From contig NZ_NEGJ01000005.1 of assembly GCF_002135415.1 (NCBI RefSeq), forward strand, positions 124,001 through 188,000: DNA of 64,000 bases. Direction: 5' to 3'. Made by a program: the position numbers and the translations under genes. The stretch is from Acinetobacter sp. ANC 3832. Its GTDB lineage: Bacteria; Pseudomonadota; Gammaproteobacteria; Pseudomonadales; Moraxellaceae. Every line of letters starts with the position of its first letter. Within the stretch, counting starts at the first letter, position 1. Under the pieces are notes generated by a model. That model was not told where the DNA came from and made no database searches. It was given only the letters and a program-made list of their open reading frames with translations. Positions 49,179 to 58,231 of the stretch are shown here, piece after piece.

Positions 49179-50759
49179 CTAACAAAATTTTAAACCACCG
49201 TAACAATTTGACTTTACTGCTTGATTTGTCAATTGTTGATTTTGCAATTTCAAATAAACAGGATTATTTAATGTAGATGAATTTAAATCCGCGACTATTT
49301 TTGATGATAAAGGCTGATCAGCTAAAAGACTAATTAGCTCACCCAAACCATTAGCTTCAGCCTTAGGAGTATTCGGACCAAGCGTTAACAATGTTTCTGT
49401 TACCCGTTGTGCAACTTGTTTTAAAGTACCATTATCTAAAACAATTGGTTGAGTTACATTAAGCTTACCCAATTGTACAGGGTCATTGAAAGACATCCAC
49501 CAGCCTGGTTGTGCAACATCTGTTTTTTCTGACATTGAACTTAAATTTGTCAATAATGAATCTGCACTATCAACTTTAGCTCCAGGCCAAATTAAAGCCA
49601 TACGTTGCATAGATAAATATCCCCCAGTTCCTGTTAAAGGAATATTGTGGAACATACTCAAAGATTGAACAAAATCAATTTTCAAATTCAAATTTTGAAT
49701 AGCTGAGCCTTCTGCCATTTTAAATTTTGCATTAGGTTTTAGAGCTGTAACTAAACCACACCCATAACTTTTTCCGGGTGCATCACAGAATAAATCAACT
49801 CGAAGTTGGTCATTTGCAAACATAGAGCTTGGGTATGCTGCAGCACCATTAGCAGCAATAGGTATTGAATCTAACCGTGTTTTAATATTATAGATTTCCG
49901 CATCCGTTTTACGTACGCCATTCACAACAAAAGGATCTAAATTAAAATTTGCTGATACTGAAGGAACCGTAATACCTGTACTATCTGAACCTGTTCTACT
50001 CACAAATCGAATATTAGTATCTGCTATGGGAAGAATACAAAATAATGCGCATACATGTAGATCAGCATATCCCTGTAATTGCTGATCATTAACTCCTGCA
50101 CCAGGCTCTTTACTCGCTAAACCAAATTTAGTTTCTTGAGTTTTAGCTGTACCTGAAGTTCCTGCAATTTGCATAAAACCGCTAAGCCTTTGAATTCCGT
50201 CTGTTGTAGATGCCACAGGATTATTATCCAAGCCTGCTGAGAGCAATGCCTGAATTTTTTCTGCACTAAAACGTAAGCCTTTAACCTCTCTTAAAGAAGC
50301 AGAGTTAGGATTACTAATAGCAAACTCCATAAATGGATTGGTTATTTTTCCACTTGTTGATGCGCGACCATTATTAAATACAGGTGCTCCATTTGCATCA
50401 TATGAATCAGGTAAACCACTTAATGATAAATTTTTGATATCAATATCACATGCACCTACACCATTTGCACCACCACAACCTAATTGAAGGTTTCTAATAT
50501 TTGCATTAAGTTCTAACTCGCCTTCCAAACCTAACTTATAGAAACCAATATTATTTGCACCTTGAATATTTTTCATTGGATTGTTTGTATCTTGAGGCGC
50601 CAAATAGCTTAAGCTCATTAATGCTTGACCATTAATCTCCGAAAGCTCACTATCGCTCATTTTTATTAATTGTGGCTCAACCGCTTGCACTATACTTGAA
50701 CAAAATAGAGATATACCCAATAGTCCAAGAATTGAATTATAATTTTGCTTCAGTCGCAT
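49179..50759 (-). CDS. Large secreted hypothetical protein
   Basis: 526 aa. A signal peptide ends SIVQA (about residue 26) and is followed by MSDSELSEINGQALMSL (34-50), a motif seen near the N-terminus of secreted proteins of this genus associated with the Fil-type pilus genes (DUF6160-like). The rest is rich in Asn/Gly/Ser/Leu with many beta-forming LNLKIDF-type segments and Cys pairs (GCGGANGVGACDID; CDAPGKSYGCG; final CYGGLKFC). No enzyme motif. It is probably exported to the surface or periplasm. The start has an upstream GGAG. Confidence 0.7.
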   Translation of the reverse strand: MRLKQNYNSILGLLGISLFCSSIVQAVEPQLIKMSDSELSEINGQALMSLSYLAPQDTNNPMKNIQGANNIGFYKLGLEGELELNANIRNLQLGCGGANGVGACDIDIKNLSLSGLPDSYDANGAPVFNNGRASTSGKITNPFMEFAISNPNSASLREVKGLRFSAEKIQALLSAGLDNNPVASTTDGIQRLSGFMQIAGTSGTAKTQETKFGLASKEPGAGVNDQQLQGYADLHVCALFCILPIADTNIRFVSRTGSDSTGITVPSVSANFNLDPFVVNGVRKTDAEIYNIKTRLDSIPIAANGAAAYPSSMFANDQLRVDLFCDAPGKSYGCGLVTALKPNAKFKMAEGSAIQNLNLKIDFVQSLSMFHNIPLTGTGGYLSMQRMALIWPGAKVDSADSLLTNLSSMSEKTDVAQPGWWMSFNDPVQLGKLNVTQPIVLDNGTLKQVAQRVTETLLTLGPNTPKAEANGLGELISLLADQPLSSKIVADLNSSTLNNPVYLKLQNQQLTNQAVKSNCYGGLKFC

Positions 50760-51063
50760 TCTTTTGCTCCATTTTATTATTTATCTATGTTTTATAAATT
50801 TATAGTTATTATTTAAGAAAAATTTAAGGAATTATTGGCAAATTATGACAATCAGATGAAATACATCACAATATTCTCATTTAAAAAAAGTGCTACGTTA
50901 TAACTCACTCATTAACAAAATTATTTGTAATAAAAGTATTTAACAAAAAAATACATTGTAATTTTAAAATATAGAGGAAATGATCAATTAAAGATGTCAA
51001 TTCTATTAAGATTTAGCATCTTCTATGACAACTCATCTAAAAATGATAATAAAAAATTTAAAT
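50760..51063. other. Gene-free AT-rich stretch
   Basis: 304 bp with no recognisable gene, promoter or hairpin. A 74-codon plus-strand frame starting at 50994 is read through the end of the flavodoxin gene and is rejected. Confidence 0.55.
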
Positions 51064-51615
51064 TTATTTTAATCGATGTAAAACACCCACCACATATTCA
51101 CCAAACCACACTGCTGTTGCTAAATCACCACTTGGTGGTGTTATTTCTACAGGTGCGTTATCTGACTGCGTCATTAAGCCTAAATAACCAGCCATACGGT
51201 TTAAATCTGTTGGTTTAATTCCTGTAGGCATTAAAGGCAGACCTGACCACAGCATGCCATGTTGCATGGCAAAAATATTAATTTGTTGTAAAACCGCAAG
51301 TTTATCACCGCTTAAGCCACCTGAATTTGTAAAAGCAGCACCAAGTTTTCCTCTCCATTGCTGGTCTTTCCAACGTCTTGAGGTTGAATCCATAAACATT
51401 TTGAATGGACCGGTCACACTACCCATATAGGTCGGTGTACCAAAAATAATGGCATCTACCTGATCAAGCACATCCCAATCAATATGCTCAATATCCATTT
51501 TATGAACTCGAACACCCATTGTTTCAGCACCTTGAGCAATAAAGCTTGCAACTTTTGCAGTGTGACCATATGGACTGTGATAAACGATCGCGAGAGATTT
51601 AGCAGACAAAGACAT
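51064..51615 (-). CDS. WrbA-like flavodoxin-fold NAD(P)H oxidoreductase
   Basis: 183 aa. A flavodoxin-like fold with the FMN phosphate loop at VYHSPYGHTAKVA (11-23), GTPTYMGSVTGPFK and the aromatic-loop region TNSGGLSGDK. It belongs to the WrbA/quinone-reductase group, which reduces quinones with NAD(P)H through FMN. Residues in the C-terminal part differ from E. coli WrbA, so substrate preference is open. Monocistronic. Confidence 0.88.
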   Translation of the reverse strand: MSLSAKSLAIVYHSPYGHTAKVASFIAQGAETMGVRVHKMDIEHIDWDVLDQVDAIIFGTPTYMGSVTGPFKMFMDSTSRRWKDQQWRGKLGAAFTNSGGLSGDKLAVLQQINIFAMQHGMLWSGLPLMPTGIKPTDLNRMAGYLGLMTQSDNAPVEITPPSGDLATAVWFGEYVVGVLHRLK

Positions 51616-51756
51616 ATCAATTAAAAATAAACAAATTCGCCCAAGTTTAACATTATTTAAGAGAGTTCATTCATTACTTCATTGAAGCCCTTTAAACTTA
51701 TTTAAAAACAGTATCTTAAAATTGATTTACGATTGCGTTTTCAAATCACAATCTAA

Positions 51757-52503
51757 TTAAATATTTTGCATAAAAACAAAGGTTGCCATGCGCCCTGTTT
51801 CCGCATTACGGCGATATGAATAAAAATCTTGAGCTTGTGTATATGAACACTGATCCCCCCCCAATACGGCTTCAATCCCTTGCTTGTTTAAAATAAATCG
51901 AGCGATTGCATACAAATCTGCATAAAATTTTCCTGCTTGCTCACCTCCTTTAAAGGCAGTTTCAAGCCCAGAGTATTTTAAACAAAATGCATCTTTTACT
52001 TCTTGCCCAATTTCAAAACAAGGCTGACTAATTGCTGCCCCTAACCAAGCCCAAGTCGGCTGAGTCGTCATTTCATCAATGGTATTTTCAATAATTCCAC
52101 CTGCTAAACCACGCCAACCTGCATGCAAATTTGCAATTTCAGTACCATGAGCATTGCCTAAGACCACAGGTAAACAATCTGCTGTCATCATCATCAAAGC
52201 ATGTGCTGTACGCTGAGTGACGAGACCATCGCCAATTAAAGCTTCAAAGGTAATCTCATCATTAATTGTGTGGCAAATCGTACTATGCGTTTGGGTCATC
52301 CAAGTCATTTTATTAACACCGAATTTAGAAAATTCATTCAATAAAATCATACGATGTTGTTGCACACGCTGAGGATCATCTTGCACATGCAAAGCCAGAT
52401 TAAATCCTGCTAATTCAGGTTGTCTCGATGCTAAAGCTTTAGGGTGATGAATATGAGTCTGTCCAACATATACGCCCTGAGGTAATCCCTGAACAAATTG
52501 CAT
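51757..52503 (-). CDS. pgeF: Peptidoglycan editing factor (YfiH, multicopper/laccase-like fold)
   Basis: 248 aa. The conserved metal/active site is formed by His in TQTHS, Cys in MMTADCLPVVLG and His in NLHAGWRGLAGG. PgeF hydrolyses incorrectly incorporated Ser in the peptidoglycan precursor in E. coli. An 8-G tract (51855-51862, minus strand) encodes Gly-Gly in VLGGDQC near residue 215; the frame is intact here. It is downstream of rluD, with a terminator and a second inverted repeat between. Confidence 0.95.
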   Translation of the reverse strand: MQFVQGLPQGVYVGQTHIHHPKALASRQPELAGFNLALHVQDDPQRVQQHRMILLNEFSKFGVNKMTWMTQTHSTICHTINDEITFEALIGDGLVTQRTAHALMMMTADCLPVVLGNAHGTEIANLHAGWRGLAGGIIENTIDEMTTQPTWAWLGAAISQPCFEIGQEVKDAFCLKYSGLETAFKGGEQAGKFYADLYAIARFILNKQGIEAVLGGDQCSYTQAQDFYSYRRNAETGRMATFVFMQNI

Positions 52504-52558
52504 ATATTCTCACTCAACTCAAAAGATAAATTTAGATCTCGTGCATAAGCATTAATAA

Positions 52559-52596
52559 CCTCTTTATTTTTTTCCTAGTAAGGCAAAATAAAGAGG
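52559..52596. repeat. 12-bp perfect inverted repeat between rluD and pgeF
   Basis: CCTCTTTATTTT (52559-52570) and AAAATAAAGAGG (52585-52596) with a 14-base loop. GCAT and ATGC flank it further out. There is no T tract, so it is not an ordinary terminator. Confidence 0.65.
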
Positions 52597-52631
52597 CGTT
52601 ATGCAAGAAATTTAATCATTTATTTTAATCT

Positions 52632-52689
52632 AAAAAGGACTCTCTCAAAAAAACCACCATTAAAATAGTTTCGTAGAGAGAACCCTTTT
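52632..52689 (-). terminator. Long-stem terminator of rluD
   Basis: Minus strand: a 14-bp stem (52676-52689 with 52633-52646, two G-T pairs) and a long loop, followed by TTTTTAG. Confidence 0.65.
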
Positions 52690-52716
52690 CAAAGATTAAG
52701 ATTTTTTAACATCTGG

Positions 52717-53769
52717 TTAATAGGCTTTATTTTCAGTGCGTAAAACTTCTAACAACTCAATAAAATCATCAGACCATGGCGCTTCAAACATCATTTCTTC
52801 GCCTGTTTTCGGATGAACTAGACCCAATTTAGTTGCATGTAATGCTTGACGCTTAAAACTACGCAATTTCGTCGTCAGCGTTTCAGAAGCACCCGCAGGA
52901 ACTTTTACACGACTGACATAAACAGGATCACCAACCAATGGGAAACCAATGTATGTAAAATGTACACGAATCTGGTGAGTACGGCCTGTTTCAAGCTGTG
53001 CTTGTACGCGGGTAAAGTTTTGGAAACGCTCTTTCACATTATAATGTGTTACCGCATCACGACCGCCCGGTAAAATCGCCATTTTCACACGATCCACTGG
53101 ATGACGCTTAATTGGCTCATCAATGGTACCGCCAGCGATCATCGTGCCATAACAAATTAAGTCATAAATACGATAAACCGATTTTTTGGCAAGTTGTTTG
53201 CTCAGTGAGAATTGCGCTTCTAAGTTTTTTGCAACCACCAATAAACCACTGGTATCTTTATCAATACGATGCACTAAGCCTGCACGCGTCAATTCCACAG
53301 ATTTAGGGTAGTGATAAAGCAATGCATTGACTAATGTACCATTTGGATTACCTGCACCTGGATGTACAATCATGCCGACAGGCTTATTAATGACGATAAT
53401 GTCATCATCTTCATAAATAATATTTAAAGGAATATTTTCAGGTTGTGCTGTAGTTTGAGCTTCCAACTCTACGTCAAGCGCCAGTGTTTCATTACCTTCG
53501 CATTTGTATTTTGGTTTGACGATGTTACCATTTACCAACAAATGGCCATCCTTCATCCACTGCTTAAGTTTCTCACGTGAAAAGTCATTCCAGACGGTCG
53601 CAGCAACTTGGTCAATACGTTGACCTAAATAGCTTTCATCCAGTTGAAATTGCAACGATAAACGTGTTGCAGTTGGAGCCGAAGTATGATTATCTGCATC
53701 CTCAGAATCTTCAAGTAAATTGAAATCATTTTCTGGGGAATTAGAATTAGAAGATTGTGCTGAAGTCAT
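52717..53769 (-). CDS. rluD: 23S rRNA pseudouridine synthase (positions 1911/1915/1917)
   Basis: 350 aa. An N-terminal S4-like domain (about 45-115, LGQRIDQVAATVWNDFSREKLKQWM) precedes the RluA-type catalytic domain with the catalytic Asp in LVHRIDKDTSGLLVVAK. It is about 24 residues longer than E. coli RluD because of a Ser/Asp/Asn-rich N-terminus. It makes the pseudouridine later methylated by RlmH, also in this window. Divergent from bamD, with only about 70 bp between. Confidence 0.95.
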   Translation of the reverse strand: MTSAQSSNSNSPENDFNLLEDSEDADNHTSAPTATRLSLQFQLDESYLGQRIDQVAATVWNDFSREKLKQWMKDGHLLVNGNIVKPKYKCEGNETLALDVELEAQTTAQPENIPLNIIYEDDDIIVINKPVGMIVHPGAGNPNGTLVNALLYHYPKSVELTRAGLVHRIDKDTSGLLVVAKNLEAQFSLSKQLAKKSVYRIYDLICYGTMIAGGTIDEPIKRHPVDRVKMAILPGGRDAVTHYNVKERFQNFTRVQAQLETGRTHQIRVHFTYIGFPLVGDPVYVSRVKVPAGASETLTTKLRSFKRQALHATKLGLVHPKTGEEMMFEAPWSDDFIELLEVLRTENKAY

Positions 53770-53840
53770 TTGCTCATTCGGACAAAAGTGGTTTAATAGC
53801 GCAATTGTAGCCTATTGCCCGTATAAACAGAGGAATTTTT

Positions 53841-54866
53841 ATGTCGCTACCACATTTTAAAGTTACGATGCTTGCATTATCTTTAAGTTTAGCAACGGCT
53901 TTAGTGGGCTGTAGCAGCAATCCTAAGAAGGAAGTTGTTGATACTGGTCCACAATCTAGCGAAAAAATTTATTTTGATAAAGCTCAGAAAGCATTGGATC
54001 GTGGACAATATGGCGATGCTGCAAAATCACTAGAAGCAATTGACACCTACTATCCAACAGGCAACCTTTCTCAACAAGCTCAGCTTGACTTGCTTTACAC
54101 TAAATTTAAACAAAAAGATTATGAAGGTACGATTGCACTTGCCGATCGCTTTATTCGTTTGAATCCGCAACATCCAAATGTGGACTATGCATACTATATT
54201 CGTGGTGTAGCCAATATGGAGCAAAACTATGACAGTTTGCTTCGTTATACATCACTTAAACAAGCACACCGTGATGTCAGTTATCTTAAAGTTTCATATC
54301 AAAATTTTGTTGACTTTATCCGTCGCTACCCAAGTAGCCAATATGCGGTTGATGCGGCTCAACGTATGAAGTTTATCAGTCAAGAATTGGCTGAAAGTGA
54401 AATGAATGCAGCGCGCTTTAACATTAAACGTAAAGCATGGTTAGCTGCTGTAGAGCGTGCGCAATGGGTTGTTGAACATTACCCACAATCTCCACAAGTT
54501 CCTGAAGCATTGGCAACCATGGCCTATAGCTATGAAAAACTAGGCGATACAGCAACTGCTCAGCAGTATACCAATGTACTTAAATTGAATTATCCAAACC
54601 TTGTTAAATCAAATGGTGAAGTTAATTTACGTGCTGCTCGTAAAGACGGTAGCTGGTGGAATAAAGCGACTTTAGGTGTTCTTGGTCGTAGTGATAAAGC
54701 TCAAGCTGAAGAAAAAACAGCAAGCAAAGAATCTTCATCTCAAGCTGAACACAGTTGGTTAAATCGTATGACCCTTGGTTTATTAGATCGTCCTGATCGT
54801 CAAACCAATTCAGGTGACTATGCGCCAGCGAATGAAAGCTTACATGATGCTCAACGTAATCAATAA
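53841..54866 (+). CDS. bamD: Outer-membrane assembly lipoprotein BamD
   Basis: 341 aa. Lipobox LVGC, acylated Cys24. Five TPR-like repeats follow (about 40-255: DKAQKALDRGQYGDAAKSLE; TKFKQKDYEGTIALADRFI; KVSYQNFVDFIRRYP and others). It works in the BAM complex that inserts outer-membrane beta-barrels. The C-terminal tail (about 268-341) is longer than in E. coli BamD (245 aa) and contains a tandem motif: SWWNKATLGVLGRSDK (271-286) and SWLNRMTLGLLDRPDR (305-320). Confidence 0.95.
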   Translation: MSLPHFKVTMLALSLSLATALVGCSSNPKKEVVDTGPQSSEKIYFDKAQKALDRGQYGDAAKSLEAIDTYYPTGNLSQQAQLDLLYTKFKQKDYEGTIALADRFIRLNPQHPNVDYAYYIRGVANMEQNYDSLLRYTSLKQAHRDVSYLKVSYQNFVDFIRRYPSSQYAVDAAQRMKFISQELAESEMNAARFNIKRKAWLAAVERAQWVVEHYPQSPQVPEALATMAYSYEKLGDTATAQQYTNVLKLNYPNLVKSNGEVNLRAARKDGSWWNKATLGVLGRSDKAQAEEKTASKESSSQAEHSWLNRMTLGLLDRPDRQTNSGDYAPANESLHDAQRNQ

Positions 54867-54887
54867 ACCATATACAGTAAAAAATTA

Positions 54888-54912
54888 GACGGGTTTTTAC
54901 CCGTCTTTTTTT
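54888..54912 (+). terminator. Terminator of bamD
   Basis: AGACGGGT (54888-54895) pairs with ACCCGTCT (54899-54906), loop TTT, then a T tract. Confidence 0.9.
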
Positions 54913-54988
54913 GCATAGATATTTTTAAAGCCGAAACTACGTTAAACTTACTGATCGTTTATCTCAAATTCTAGTTTGGCTTTTCTCT

Positions 54989-56899
54989 ATGGCAATTCCA
55001 CAGCATACGATAGATCAAATTTTAGATCGCACAGACATTGTCGATTTAATTGGTCAACGCGTGAAATTGAAAAAAACAGGTCGTACCTATTCAGGTTGCT
55101 GTCCGTTCCATCAAGAAAAATCGCCTTCTTTTCACGTCTATCGCGATAAACAGTATTATCACTGCTTTGGCTGCCAAGCCAATGGTAATGCTATTCGTTT
55201 TTTAATGGATATTGAAAGTCGCAACTTTATTGATGTGATGAAAGACCTTGCGAACCAAACGGGCATAGAGTTACCCAAAGATAATCAAGACAATTCAAAA
55301 CTGTCCTATAAACGAGAAACACCCAAAGCTTTACCTAAAAAAGATAATCCACCCACTCATGTTGCTCAAGATCCTACGACGACGAGTGCTAAAAATACAG
55401 GTGTTCATTTCGAAGCTGATCCTTTTGAAGCTTTTCAGCAATACCCAGATTTTGATCCAGTTCAATTTGATGATAATCACAGCATCAATATTCATGAGCC
55501 GATGCAACAAGAGGGCAACTTATATGACTTATTGGAAAATGTCGCACAATTTTATGAGCGCCAATTACCCAATAGTCAAGTTGCTCAGCAGTATTTTAAA
55601 AAACGGGGTCTAAGTGCTGAAACATTACAATACTGGCGTTTAGGCTATGCACCTGAAGACTGGCAGCATCTAGAAAAAGCATTTCCTCAAGATATTGAAG
55701 GTTTAAAACTCATCGGTCTGATTCGCTCTAGTGATAGTGGTCGAGATTTTGACTTACTCCGTGATCGTGTCATTTTTCCCATTCGTGATGCAAAGGGTCG
55801 CGTTGTTGGCTTTGGTGGTCGTGCACTTAATGATGAAATTAAACCAAAATATATCAACTCTCCAGACTCCGAAGTGTTTCATAAGAACCAATTGCTTTAT
55901 GGTTTATATGAAGGTCGCAAGCAGAAAGCGCATGATTGGCTCATGGTTGAAGGATATATGGATGTCATCGCTTTACAGCAATATGGCATTTTCGGTGCAG
56001 TTGCTACGCTTGGAACAGCCAGTAATACCGAACACTTAAATATTTTATTTAAACAGAACAATCAAATCACCATTGCTTTTGATGGTGATGCGGCTGGACA
56101 AAAAGCAGCACGTAGAACATTAGAAATAGCCCTTCCATTGCTCAATGATGGTCGTGAACTCAAGTTTTTTGTGATGCCAAAAGAGCATGACCCAGATTCT
56201 TTAATTCGTAAGGAAGGCATCGAAGTTTTTCAAAAAGAGTGGCAACAAGCCCCGCTCCTTTCTGACTTTGTCTTTGCGCTACTCAGCCAGCAATATGAAA
56301 TCACCACACCTGAAGGTAAAAGTCAGGTGATGGCGGAACTGAATCAACTGACAGAACTACTACCTAAACAGGGTTCTTATCGCTATTTATTACGCCAGTT
56401 CTTTAGAGAAAAACTGGGCTTTAATAAAAAATGGCAACCTCAAATCAGTTTAGATGCCTCTTTATCTTTTAATATTCGCACTAAAGATGAAGATTTTGCT
56501 GTCGCAATCTTAATGCAACATCCCTTTTTATATATCCATTTTGAAGTTCTACGCGCATTTATTCATCCTGATGAGCTTTTGGCACAGATTTTAACGACTT
56601 TTGATAAAATCTTTGATAATTTGCCTGATGATCAAGAATTAGCGACCTATTATATTTTAGGAGCTTGTAGTGCTTATCATCTTGAACTTTCTGAAATCAT
56701 GCACCGAACCAATATTCAGAACCTCACTCAAGCACCTGAAATGGCGGATAAACTTGCTTCAGAATACTCTCTCGCACTACAAGAACGCTATTTGAGACAG
56801 AAGCTTAAAGCACCTATTTCACTGAGTGAATCTCGAAATTTACGCCAACAGTTGAATGAGCTCACCAAAAAAATTGGTTTAAAATTGGTGCATAGTTAG
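54989..56899 (+). CDS. dnaG: DNA primase with an extended interdomain linker
   Basis: 636 aa, longer than E. coli DnaG (581). Zinc-binding domain with Cys38, His41, Cys59, Cys62; RNA polymerase core from about residue 178 with GFGGRAL and KYINSPDS; TOPRIM motifs VEGYMDVIAL and FDGDAAGQKAA; helical C-terminal DnaB-binding domain. A 75-residue low-complexity insert (about 98-172, Asn/Asp/Thr/Pro/Phe-rich) separates the zinc and core domains. It makes RNA primers for the replisome. It has its own 5' region after the bamD terminator. Confidence 0.97.
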   Translation: MAIPQHTIDQILDRTDIVDLIGQRVKLKKTGRTYSGCCPFHQEKSPSFHVYRDKQYYHCFGCQANGNAIRFLMDIESRNFIDVMKDLANQTGIELPKDNQDNSKLSYKRETPKALPKKDNPPTHVAQDPTTTSAKNTGVHFEADPFEAFQQYPDFDPVQFDDNHSINIHEPMQQEGNLYDLLENVAQFYERQLPNSQVAQQYFKKRGLSAETLQYWRLGYAPEDWQHLEKAFPQDIEGLKLIGLIRSSDSGRDFDLLRDRVIFPIRDAKGRVVGFGGRALNDEIKPKYINSPDSEVFHKNQLLYGLYEGRKQKAHDWLMVEGYMDVIALQQYGIFGAVATLGTASNTEHLNILFKQNNQITIAFDGDAAGQKAARRTLEIALPLLNDGRELKFFVMPKEHDPDSLIRKEGIEVFQKEWQQAPLLSDFVFALLSQQYEITTPEGKSQVMAELNQLTELLPKQGSYRYLLRQFFREKLGFNKKWQPQISLDASLSFNIRTKDEDFAVAILMQHPFLYIHFEVLRAFIHPDELLAQILTTFDKIFDNLPDDQELATYYILGACSAYHLELSEIMHRTNIQNLTQAPEMADKLASEYSLALQERYLRQKLKAPISLSESRNLRQQLNELTKKIGLKLVHS

Positions 56900-56911
56900 A
56901 TTTAAGTATTT

Positions 56912-58198
56912 TTATTTTATTTTCGGCTGACGTTGTTTTTTAAAAATATCATCTAAATTTTCTTGTAACCATTCAAAATGTGAAACTTCATCCGACTCTG
57001 CTGCATTACGTAGCAACATTGACGTCGGGTGAAGTAGTTTTTGTGTTAAACGATGTGCGAAATCTTGCAAAACTTTTTCAGCATCCTCTCCAGCTTGAAT
57101 ACGCGCTAAAGATTGTGCAAGTTCAAGCTGACTCTGTTGCTCACCATGTTCGCGAAAACGATGAATAGTACTACCTGCGTCATTAATTCGTTGTTTGGTA
57201 ATAAGCTGTGTCACCAGTTGATTGACCATGACTTCAGCTTCAACCGCAGCTTGTCTACGTTGTGCCAAATTATCATCAATCACGCTTTGTAGGTCATCTA
57301 CACCGTACAAATAAACACCATCCAAACTTTCTACTTTAGAATCAATATCTCTAGGTACAGCTAAATCGACCATCAGCATTTGTTGATAACGACGTTTTTT
57401 GAGTGCTGTTTTCACATCTGCAAATGAAATAACTTGATGTAAACTTCCTGTGCAACTTGAAATGACATCGGCACGATGTAAGTTATTTGCCAGCTCTGTA
57501 AATGGAATGACTTCAACTTCAACACGATGTGCAATTTCCTGCGCCAAATGTTCGGCACGCTCTTGCCCACGGTTACAAATTAAAATTTTACCAACACCCA
57601 TTTCAGCCAAATGTTTAGCAACGAGGCTATTCATTTCGCCTGCTGCAACCACCATCACGGTGAGCTTTTCAGGTTTGCTAAACACTTGTAAGGCAAGCTG
57701 AGCAACCGCATAGCCCATAGAAACAGCATGGCTACCGACGGCTGTTTCTGAACGAACACGCTTTGCAGCGTAAAATGCATATTCAAAAATATGATTTAGA
57801 CTACCCGAAACAACGTCTGCATCTTTTGCTAAAGACAATGCCGTTTTCACCTGACCTAAAATTTGAGGCTCACCTAACATGAGCGAATCTAGACCACTAG
57901 AAACACGCATCAGATGGGTGACAGCATCAGCATTTTCATAACGATATACATGATTTAATAATTGCTTTACATCAAGACCATTTGTACGTGCGAGCCAATC
58001 TAGTACCATGTCAGCATTATCTGCCATAGCATAGACTTCTGTGCGATTACACGTAGAGACCACCACCATATCATTTAAATTTTGGTGATGGTTTTGCTCA
58101 GCAAGTAATTCTTTTAACCTTTCGGGATTAAATGCAATTTGCTCGCGAAGCGCGACAGAGGCAGTTTGATGATTGACACCTAATGCAAAGAAAGACAT
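56912..58198 (-). CDS. hemA: Glutamyl-tRNA reductase
   Basis: 428 aa. It reduces Glu-tRNA(Glu) to glutamate-1-semialdehyde, the first step of tetrapyrrole synthesis. The catalytic Cys is in [12 protein letters not shown] (about residue 50); the NADPH domain includes [15 protein letters not shown]. The dimerisation domain is complete. It is convergent with dnaG (12 bp between) and divergent from the TPR gene (33 bp). Confidence 0.97.
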   Translation of the reverse strand: MSFFALGVNHQTASVALREQIAFNPERLKELLAEQNHHQNLNDMVVVSTCNRTEVYAMADNADMVLDWLARTNGLDVKQLLNHVYRYENADAVTHLMRVSSGLDSLMLGEPQILGQVKTALSLAKDADVVSGSLNHIFEYAFYAAKRVRSETAVGSHAVSMGYAVAQLALQVFSKPEKLTVMVVAAGEMNSLVAKHLAEMGVGKILICNRGQERAEHLAQEIAHRVEVEVIPFTELANNLHRADVISSCTGSLHQVISFADVKTALKKRRYQQMLMVDLAVPRDIDSKVESLDGVYLYGVDDLQSVIDDNLAQRRQAAVEAEVMVNQLVTQLITKQRINDAGSTIHRFREHGEQQSQLELAQSLARIQAGEDAEKVLQDFAHRLTQKLLHPTSMLLRNAAESDEVSHFEWLQENLDDIFKKQRQPKIK

Positions 58199-58231
58199 AT
58201 CAGATCATCATTTCGCTAAATTTATGCTATT

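Noticed and set aside
50994-51218. A 74-codon plus-strand frame
   Set aside because: It runs into the 3' part of the flavodoxin gene in the opposite direction and has no domain.
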